This document shows, one piece after another, positions 54,260 through 64,000 of a stretch of DNA of 64,000 nt (position 1 is its first letter; each line of letters begins with the position of its first letter). Under the pieces are notes generated by a model. That model did no database searches. It had not been told where the DNA came from and was given only the letters and a program-made list of their open reading frames with translations. The DNA is taken from contig OZ004593.1 in assembly GCA_963924555.1 (NCBI GenBank), positions 6,444,480-6,508,479 on the forward strand, read 5' to 3'. Both the position numbers and the translations under genes were made by a program. The DNA is from Crambe crambe. Taxonomy: Eukaryota > Porifera > Demospongiae > Poecilosclerida > Crambeidae.

Positions 54260-54420
54260 CTTGTCCACTAAGCTCAATAAACTTTGAACTTTGCTGTCAC
54301 ATTATTATCACGTGACCTATTTCTGACTTCTAAATTTGGTGATCTTCAGCAGGGTCCCAGTCAACACTGTACTATCTTACTAGTCCTTTAGCTATATAGC
54401 ATATCCAGTGTCCCCCCATC
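54260..54420. promoter_or_regulatory. Divergent promoter CDK9/ARPC5
   Basis: 161 bp between opposite start codons of two ubiquitously used genes. TTATCACGTGACC contains an E-box (CACGTG). No TATA box was identified. Confidence 0.5.
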
Positions 54421-55263
54421 ATGTCTAAGAACACACGCGAGGCGAACTTCAGGAAGGTAGATGTGGATGAGTTGGACGAGGAGCAATTTCGTGATGATGC
54501 TGACACAGAGGAAGACCAGAGTGATCAGAAGATAGGGCAGCGAGAGGCTGAAGTCAAGAGCCTCACCTCAAGATATCCTCTCATATTCTGCATGACTTAG
54601 ATAATAATCAATAGAGGAAAGGATTAATGGAAGGGTGAAAGAAGTTAAGTTTTCTTTCTGTGATGTGGTTAATCTGCAGAAATAATAGTAGGTGATGGTG
54701 CTTATACTTTCGTGCCTATATCTTCTGTCCCCCCCCCCCCCCTTTTCTGTCTGTATATTAATGGATGGGAGGAGACAAATTATTATCAGTGTTCTTTTGA
54801 TTATCCTTAACTGATACTCACTGGTAACAACACTGAGGCTCTCAAGGTGGCCCTGAAAGATCCTCCGGTTGGCTCAAAGGATAAGAGCTTAAAGGTAAGG
54901 CAGGAGGTGCTTATCAAATAAATAATTCTATTTATTGCACACCATATTTATATGTGGCCCACAGGAGAACAATTTCAACATTGTGCTTGATGTCCTGACG
55001 AGATTCAGAGCTGCAGATGTGGAGAAAGCTGTGAACGCACTTGACACGGACCAAGTGGATATTCTGATGAAGTACCTTTATCGAGGCTTTGCCAACCCCA
55101 CTGAGAACTCGTGTGGCATACTGCTGGTCTGGCATGAAAAAGTGAGTGGTACATTTTGATGGGGGGAATCCCATAATCTTGTTTCACCCCTCCTTTGCAG
55201 GCAGTGGCAGCGAGTGGGTTAGGGTGCATAGTGCGTGTCATGACTGATCGAAAAACCGTATGA
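54421..55263 (+). CDS. ARPC5: Arp2/3 complex subunit 5 (p16-Arc)
   Basis: Four exons (54421-54572, 54822-54894, 54965-55141, 55201-55263) sum to 154 codons; human ARPC5 has 151. The start MSKNTREANFRKVDVDELDE, the middle GNNTEALKVALKDPP, then DVEKAVNALDTDQVDILMKY and LLVWHEKAVAASGLG match along the whole length, ending MTDRKTV. ARPC5 is a structural subunit that bridges ARPC1 and ARPC4 in the actin-nucleating Arp2/3 complex. The first intron is not GT-AG: it fits a U12-type AT-AC intron, and only that splicing gives an ungapped alignment (SLTSSGNNTEAL). The 3' end converges with WDR13 at 248 bp between stop codons. Confidence 0.95.
54573..54821 (+). other. U12-type AT-AC intron in ARPC5
   Basis: The exon ends CTCACCTCAAG and the intron starts ATATCCTC, one base off the U12 AT-AC donor ATATCCTT. 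TTATCCTTAAC at 54801-54811 matches the U12 branch site TTCCTTAAC, and the acceptor AC follows ten bases later at 54820-54821. No GT donor or AG acceptor near either end restores the frame. Confidence 0.88.
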
Positions 55264-55510
55264 AAAATATCACTCAACTTTTCCCACAAAAAATGGTGTG
55301 TGCAGTAATATTATGTATAGTAGTGAAGTGTGTGATTCAGATGATATCTTCACTTTTTGTTTAGTCTAATAATTATTCACAATATTTTAGCTTTATTCTC
55401 ATTTTCTACTTTGTTTTGTGTTCATTTAGAATAAAAATATTTTTGAATTAAAAAAGGAAAAAAAATATGATAGAATGCTCCTGTTCTTTGTCTTTGCATA
55501 CTGTACCTCC

Positions 55511-58137
<2,627 letters not shown>

Positions 58138-59160
58138 GGCATCTAAGACGAGTTTTAAAGATATGGACATCTGCTACAAGTATTCTACAACAACTCTGAC
58201 CTCTCTGATACATGGTCATGATCCAACTTGCACAGTTTACAGATCAAGTGGTCTTATTCTTAATAAAGCCCACCGTAAATTTGGGGCGTGGTCTTTGTCT
58301 ATCTTTTTCTTCTTTGTTGTAGCCTCCACCCACGTGGAGATTGGCAAAAGATTGATCAAAGAAAGCAGAGGAGACTAGCACTAAAGCAAGATTCAACGAG
58401 GTTAGCTGTAAATGGAGATAGTTTATGCCTAAATTTAGACAAGAAACTGGTCTGAGTTATATTCTTATTTATTAGCAGAAAGTAGATATTTGAAGTGTTT
58501 TGAAGTGATTCCGCGTTTGGAGACTAGTTTTATATGAGGCCAGTTGTGTTGATTCACCATAAAAGAGAAAGAGTGGCTGGTTCTCCTCATTCCCAACTCC
58601 CACCTTATCCAGCGGAGTGGCCTCCTCTTTGAAAAATTGTTAGGACATTTACTCCCATGTCCACTTCCTGATACGATGTGAAGGGGCGTGTAGCCGCCTG
58701 CTCGGGTGTATGTGTAAAGGGGTAAAGATCTCCGTTACTCGTGTCAATTTTTATACTGAGAGATCCATGGTGCTAGATCTGATCACTGTAATTCTTTCCA
58801 GGCATGGAAGATGGCATATGGCCACACCCTTTATAAATAACCACACCCTTAAGTATTGAAGAAGCAGAGCAAAAATTGATCTTTCTCTTCCTGTGCTAAT
58901 ATTATATTGTGGACGTTATTGGAGTAAAAAGAGTGACACTTCTTTCTGACAATTCCAAAAAAAGAATAGCTTAGCTAGAACTTGTTGAGATAGTAGCACT
59001 CCCTCATCCACATCTGGTAGAGATTAGATTAAACACTGTCATCATCACCTAACATTCAATTAAGATTACCATGGCAGCAAATAAGCAGGAACAACAACCA
59101 AAACAATAAATAATAATAAGAACACAAAAACAAGCAGAAGCGATTTAGCTCTATATTGTC
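58138..59160. other. Intergenic region left of the membrane-protein array
   Basis: About 1 kb with no gene. Short strings recur downstream of the next family members: GTTTGGAGACTAG at about 58516 and 62362, CACTTCCTGATA at about 58662 and 62499, and CCACACCC-rich blocks near 58830 and 62730. This is therefore the diverged 3' spacer of the tandem array unit. Confidence 0.5.
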
Positions 59161-60505
59161 TCAGTTCTCTTGTTTTTTATTTTTGCAATGTCCATAGAGT
59201 AGTATAACTGCTGCTCCAACACCAGCAAATAGTGCAGCAAGAGAAAGAACAATTTTTGCTGTGCTGAAATTTCTCTTCTCTCCATCCAATATAGTTTTAT
59301 TGTCGTGCTTAAAAGCACAGACTAATGGTTGTCGATTATCTTCCAAAATATACAGCAGAAAGCTCAACACAATTATTATGCAAACAGATGCAAGAATGCA
59401 TTGGGAACATTTGTCATGAAGTACCTCATTCTAAATTGTTTGCATGTTCAATGGTGCTGTACACAGCATTTAATTTAACAACAATTACAAATATTTCCAG
59501 AGCATCCTACCACTGGTTGGGAGAATCATCCTGGTTGGGAGAATGGTTGGGAGAATGGTTGAGAGAATCATCCTGGTTGGGAGAATGGTTGAGAGAATCA
59601 TCCTGGTTGGGAGAATGGTTGGGAGAATCATCCTGGTTGACTTGGATAGCCTTATCTTGGTAGCGCTGGTTGGGAGAATCATCCAGGTTGACTTGGATGG
59701 CCTTATCTTGGTAGCGCTGGTTGGGAGAATCATCCTGGTTGGAAAGATCTTCTGGCTGGAAGGATTAGCTTGGTTGGAAGGATTATCTTGGCTGGAAGAA
59801 TTAGCTTGGCTGGAAGAATTGGAAGGATTAGCTTGGTTGGAAGGATTATCTTTGAATTTGCTATAGGGACCTTTTAAGTTGGAAGAATCATTCGGATCTT
59901 CCTGGTTGGAATTATTATCGTTGAGTAGATCATAGTGAGCATTTTGGTTTAGTTTCTGAGAGCAAGTGCATGGACAACACTTGCTGTTAACAATCATTTC
60001 TTTACATTTTGGATAAAGTGAAGGAAAGATTAGGAACAGCAGTACTGATAGCCCTAAGGCGATCGTAGAAGAGATTCTGACTCCTCTACGACATTTTTTA
60101 TTACATTCAAATACTTCTCCATATCAGTCAATTATGTTTGTAATATTGTCGCCATGAAAGTAACTAAATGCTCCAATGCCCTCCAGTACAATCAAAAATA
60201 CTTCAAATATTTTATTACAATTGCATTTTCTTTTACCAGTCTCTTTATTTTTCTTTAATGGATGTGAGTACAATAATTACGACACTTGTAATCACTGGAC
60301 CTAGAAGTAGTACAGCAAAGGTAGTCCTATTCCAGCTCGTTTGGTTCTACCAGCAAAGGATATGCCTTCCCTTATCATAGTATTTAAAATGTCAAGGAAA
60401 AAAAATAAGTAGGAATACTGATTTATTCTGGGGGTAAACCTGCAGTTGCAACAAAGTGTAATACTATTGTAGACAAGAAAGTTCAAAACTTACTCTCACT
60501 TGCAT
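59161..60505 (-). pseudogene. Array member 1: decayed multi-pass membrane protein gene
   Basis: Paralogue of the genes at 60661 and 62884. The start exon (MQVR, 60505) with its GTAAGT donor, the VYPxNK exon, RISSTIALGLSVLLFLIFPS, CSQKLNQNAHYDLLNDNNSN and the C-terminal NRQPLVCAFKHDNKTIL...GVGAAVILLYG are all recognisable. It is disrupted: an extra T in a T-run of the first membrane exon, an in-frame TGA where the paralogue has IIDQYG, a TAG in place of the Tyr codon of QWYDALE, and a deletion of the membrane segment that follows the linker. The linker is built of PNQDDS/NQANPSS-type repeats. It is therefore a pseudogene, although the two ORFs at its ends remain open. Confidence 0.75.
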
Positions 60506-60660
60506 AGCTTAACTTGCAGCTGGAAGGAGATAGAAACTGGCGTAGAGACTAGCAACTTTGGTGGCTCACAGCGTTATGATTGAACATCTCCACACAATAT
60601 TGACTATAGTTACAGTTTCCTCATAACTCACCGACAAAGACGAGCAGAAGCAAGTTCTGT

Positions 60661-62057
60661 TTATGATGTAGGATTTAGCTCTATTATTTCTCTATTCTTT
60701 GTTTGTTTGTTTTTAGTTTTGCAATATCCACAGAGTAGTAGAACTACTCCAATACCAGCCAAAATTAGTGCAGCAATAGAAAAAACAATTTTTGTTATGC
60801 AAATTTTTTTCTTCTCTCCCTCCAATAATATAGTTTTATTGTTGTGCTTAAAATCACAGTCTAATGGCTGTCGATTATACAGCAGAAAGGTAAACATGAT
60901 TATTGTGCAAACAGATGCAAGAATGCATTGGGAACATTTATCGTGAAAGCATAATGTTATGTATCTGACGTAGAAGGACACCCACGCAATTCCAGTTAGG
61001 GATATAATTATAAGAAAAAAGATGGTTATTGACAGGTCGTTTGATCCTTGTATGATGCTGTATACAGCATTTAATTTAACAACAATTACAAACATTTCCA
61101 GAGCATCGTACCACTGGTTGGACAGATCTTCTTGGTTGGACGGATTTTCTGGGCCGGGAGTATTATCCGAGCCTGGGCTGGGAGTAATATCTAGGCTGGG
61201 AGAATTTTCTCGGCCGGGAGAATTTTCTTGGCTGGGAGTATCATCTGGGTTGGGAGTATTATCTGAGCCTGGGCTGGGAGTATTATCTGAGCCTGGGCTG
61301 GGAGTATTATCTGAGCCTGGGCTGGGAGTATTATCTGAGCCTGGGCTGGGAGTATTATCTGAGCCTAGGCTGGGAGAATTTTCTCGGCTGGGAATATCAT
61401 CTGGGGCAGGAGGATTTTCTTGAGGATTATCTCGGCTGGGAGAATTATCTTTGTAGTGCTGATAGGGAGTGCTTAAGTTGAGAGAACCATCCTGGTTGGA
61501 CAGATCTTCCTGGTTGGAATTATTATCTTGGAGCAGATCATAGTGAGCGTTTTGGTTTAGTTTCTGAGAGCAAGAACACTTGCCGTTAATAACCATTTCT
61601 TTACATTTTGGATAAAGTGAAGGAAAGATTAAGAACAGCACTACTGCTGCTTCTAAGGTAATCGTAGAAGATATCCTGATTCCTCTACATTCTTTATCAC
61701 ATCCTAATCTTCTTCCGTATTGGTCAATTATGTTTGTAATATTGTCGCCATAAAAGTAACAGAATATTCCGATGACTTTCAGTACTCTTTTACCGGTCTC
61801 TTCATTTTTCTTTACTGATATGTGCATTGCAATGCTATTACCTTAGGTATAACAAGTAGTAATAGACCAAAGGTGACCACAACCCCTATTCCGGCTCTTT
61901 GTCCACAAGCATGTAGAGCTATGAGTTCCCTTATCGCAGTATTTGCAATGTCGAGGAGAAAAATAAGCAGGAATATGAATTTATTCAGGGGGTAAACCTG
62001 CAGTTACAATATTATTGTGGATACCAAAGAATTTAACAAACTTACTCGCACTTGCAT
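60661..62057 (-). CDS. Array member 2: multi-pass membrane protein with Pro/Asp repeat linker
   Basis: I do not recognise this family. The main frame (60661-61827, 388 codons) has a conserved N-terminal part (FYGDNITNIIDQYGRRLGCD) and a membrane helix (TLEAAVVLFLIFPSLYP). Next comes a linker of about 130 residues with 8-residue repeats (TPSPGSDN), then a conserved block (QWYDALEMFVIVVKLNAVYS) and three more hydrophobic helices (IFFLIIISLTGIAWVSFYV, CILASVCTIIMFTFLLY, IVFSIAALILAGIGVVLLL). An upstream two-helix part starts at 62057 (MQVR, intron of 48 nt, then VYPLNKFIFLLIFLL... GIGVVVTFGLLLLVIP), but I could not connect it in frame to the main ORF. About 15 residues present in the other two copies around the next helix are missing, so the gene may be partly degenerate. 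NKTI offers N-glycosylation sites. It could be a surface receptor or channel-like protein. Confidence 0.55.
61250..61376 (-). repeat. 24-bp coding minisatellite in array member 2
   Basis: About five units of GGGCTGGGAGTATTATCTGA plus GCCT encode tandem TPSPGSDN repeats. Units are nearly identical, which suggests that copy number varies. Confidence 0.85.
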
Positions 62058-62883
62058 TGCTGGAAGACGTAGCTAGCAGCTGGAAAGAGACGACAGAAAC
62101 TGGCCGTGAAGACTAGCAAACTCAGTGGCTATGATTGAATATCTCCATACATAATTATTTTGCTACAGTTCCCTCATAACTTGTCAGCAGTGCTCTGATT
62201 TCACTACAGTTTCCTCGTAACTAACCAGCAGTGCTCTTTTTTTTTACAGCTGTACATGGGACAAAATGATTTTGATGGCAGTTTGTAATAAACCCAGTCC
62301 TGCAGTGTTGGACAGCAGAAAATGTAAAATTAGAGTTTGAAATGTTCTGAATTTACCCCGTGTTTGGAGACTAGCTCAATATGAATGGATTGGCATCTGT
62401 CTATCATCTTGCCTGGGAAGAAAATTCATCCACCATCTCTCCATTAGCTATCAATAGAAAATATCGAATAGAAAATTTAGTGTTGTATACAAATCACTTC
62501 CTGATATCGTTAGATTTTCTGGTGTCCACACCCCTTTTGTGTGAAATCATGCAGTCACATCTGAACAATGAATATTAAAATGAGATAGAAACTCCAGTCC
62601 TCTGAAATTCCAGATCCAGAGCGAGAGGATTTCAAAAAAAAAAAAAAAAAAAAAAAAAGGAAGAGGAAGAGGAAAGAGTGAAGAGAGCAAGCCTCTTTTA
62701 TATAATGGTACAATTCAACACGAGTGGACCACACCCCCTTTATGTATAGCCACACCCATTTTTGATAATAATTGAAGAGGCAAACTCGAGGATTAATGAA
62801 ATAACAACAATACAATGTAAATTGCACAAAATAGATCCAAAATACAAAAGTTAAAACAGTGACAAGTTGTAGGGGGAGACGTA
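62058..62883. other. Spacer between array members 2 and 3
   Basis: It includes the probable promoter of member 2, where two imperfect 34-bp direct repeats ending CAGCAGTGCTC occur near 62169-62240, a poly-A run at 62634-62658, and the 3' spacer shared with the 58.5-kb region. I see no gene. Confidence 0.5.
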
Positions 62884-63993
62884 CTAATGTTGGAACACAA
62901 TTCTGTTCAAACATTTCCCCAGACCTAGTATAACTGCTGCCACTATGCCTGTACTTAGTGCAGAAACAGAAATGGCAATTTTTTCAGAACTGAAATTCTT
63001 ATTGTGTGTATCCAATATGCTTGTGTTGGTATTGTTGTATTTATAACCACAGATCAGTGGCTGTTTGTTATCTTCAAGCATATAAAGCAGAAAGCTGATT
63101 ATCATGAAAATAGCTGCTGTGAATATCGCTATTTTTGGTTTATGTTTATCACGAAAGTTCTTGTAGCATATGTATAAAGCAGTGAAGAGTAGCCACACGA
63201 TTCCAATTATGAATGTTATTACAAGAAAACCGATGGTTATAGCCTTGTTGTTAGAGCCACAGAAGGTACCTAGTTTTAAATTGCTCGCATGTTCAATGGT
63301 GCTGTACACAGCATCTAATTTAACAACAATTGCATGCATTTCCAGAGCATTGTACCATCCTGAACGTTCCTCTTGGTTGGAAGGAGGAGCCTCTTGGTTG
63401 GGTGGAGCCTCTTGGTTGGCTTCTCGGTCGGGAGGAGCCTCTGCATCATCTGGAGGAGGATCGGGAGAAGTTTCTCTGTTAGAAGCGTCAGGGAGGAGCT
63501 TGACTGGAGCAGGATCGGGAAGAGCTTCTCCGTCAAGAGCGTCGGGGAGGAGCCTCTTGTCTGGAGGAGAATTGGGAGGAGCCTCTCCATTGAGAGGGGC
63601 TTCTGCGTCGGGGCGGAGCCTCTCGTCAGGAGGAGGATCTTGCGGCACCAGAGCATACGTGGTGGCACCTCTGCCACCATGTGGAATACCACACACATTT
63701 TTAATTATTTCATGACATTTTGGATAGAATTGAGGAATGACTAAGAACAGCAATACTGATACTCCCAAGAGGATCGTAGAAGAGATTCTGATCCCTTGGC
63801 GACAGCCTTCATCACATTCCAATGCTTCTCCATATTTTTCAGTTACATCTTTAATATTATCACCATAAAAATAAAAGGCTGCTCCAAAGCCCTCCAGTAT
63901 AATCACAAATATTTCTAATGCAGTTAGTTTATTGCACTTACATTCTCTTCTACCGGTCTCTTCATTTCTCTCTCTTAAGGTGTATATCAGCTG
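62884..63993 (-). CDS. Array member 3: multi-pass membrane protein, 5' end outside window
   Basis: The best-preserved member of the array. The exon opens after a TTTTTCAG acceptor at 63993/63994 and runs 370 codons to the stop. Order: ERNEETGRRECKC; helix EIFVIILEGFGAAFYFY; GDNIKDVTE; helix ISSTILLGVSVLLFLVIP; a Pro/Asp/Glu/Ala linker of about 120 residues built of PPDERL, PDAEAPLNGEAPP and NQEAPP variants; the conserved block WYNALEMHAIVVKLDAVYST; helices ITIGFLVITFIIGIVWLLF, AIFTAAIFMIISFLLYML and IAISVSALSTGIVAAVILGL; short tail. NTNTS and KNFS could be glycosylated. The linker shares no repeat unit with members 1 and 2 although the flanks align, so the linker turns over rapidly. The first exons (MQVR plus two helices) should lie to the right. 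Function unknown. Confidence 0.7.
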   Translation of the reverse strand, partial: QLIYTLRERNEETGRRECKCNKLTALEIFVIILEGFGAAFYFYGDNIKDVTEKYGEALECDEGCRQGIRISSTILLGVSVLLFLVIPQFYPKCHEIIKNVCGIPHGGRGATTYALVPQDPPPDERLRPDAEAPLNGEAPPNSPPDKRLLPDALDGEALPDPAPVKLLPDASNRETSPDPPPDDAEAPPDREANQEAPPNQEAPPSNQEERSGWYNALEMHAIVVKLDAVYSTIEHASNLKLGTFCGSNNKAITIGFLVITFIIGIVWLLFTALYICYKNFRDKHKPKIAIFTAAIFMIISFLLYMLEDNKQPLICGYKYNNTNTSILDTHNKNFSSEKIAISVSALSTGIVAAVILGLGKCLNRIVFQH

Positions 63994-64000
63994 AAAAATT

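Noticed and set aside
59543-59866. Plus-strand ORFs in the right-end array (also 61022-61423 and 63170-63744)
   Set aside because: They are antisense shadows of the repetitive linkers; conserved membrane blocks and splice sites are on the minus strand.

Overview
This is nuclear DNA of an early-branching animal, most probably a demosponge (an Amphimedon-like genome is my best guess; this is inference). The evidence is a compact, AT-rich layout with mostly 45-110 nt introns, head-to-head genes sharing 50-200 bp promoters, convergent genes 100-400 bp apart, and animal-type orthologues: CFAP44, BMS1, PPP1R11, ANAPC13, KIFBP, EFCAB9, CCDC15, TBC1D23, DHX33, PLPP6, ODAD3, CDK9, ARPC5 and WDR13. I rebuilt exon chains by hand from splice sites and frame. 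For these genes the summed exon lengths are divisible by three and close to the size of the human orthologue.

Layout. 0.2-12 kb: a weak minus-strand open frame, a beta-propeller-like gene, a 5'-truncated copy of the 3' half of CFAP44, and a TKL-kinase/coiled-coil/Kelch gene whose kinase N-lobe is cut off at the duplication junction. 12.3-28 kb: the second propeller copy, then the complete 30-exon CFAP44 on the minus strand. Its 4.8-kb intron holds three tandem paralogous plus-strand genes (MATH-like domain, intrinsically disordered N-terminus), a 59-codon membrane ORF and a Tc1/mariner-type MITE. 28-39 kb: BMS1, PPP1R11, ANAPC13, KIFBP, EFCAB9 and CCDC15. 39-48 kb: TBC1D23 and DHX33. 48-58 kb: PLPP6, ODAD3, CDK9, ARPC5 and WDR13. 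58-64 kb: a tandem array of three paralogous multi-pass membrane protein genes with a fast-changing repetitive linker; the first is a pseudogene and the third runs off the right edge.

Functionally, four genes belong to motile cilia, centrioles or sperm flagella (CFAP44, EFCAB9, CCDC15, ODAD3). The rest are mainly housekeeping: ribosome biogenesis (BMS1, DHX33), cell cycle and phosphatase control (ANAPC13, PPP1R11), transcription elongation (CDK9), trafficking (TBC1D23, KIFBP), actin (ARPC5) and isoprenoid/phospholipid metabolism (PLPP6). Fast-evolving lineage-specific families sit between them. Three introns (in CFAP44, ARPC5 and WDR13) look like minor-spliceosome (U12) introns, one of them AT-AC, and TBC1D23 has a GC-AG intron. 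The mobile elements I can support are three small non-autonomous DNA transposons: two hAT-like with perfect 8-bp target duplications and one mariner-like. I saw no retroviral or other virus-like element, tRNA, rRNA or CRISPR array.
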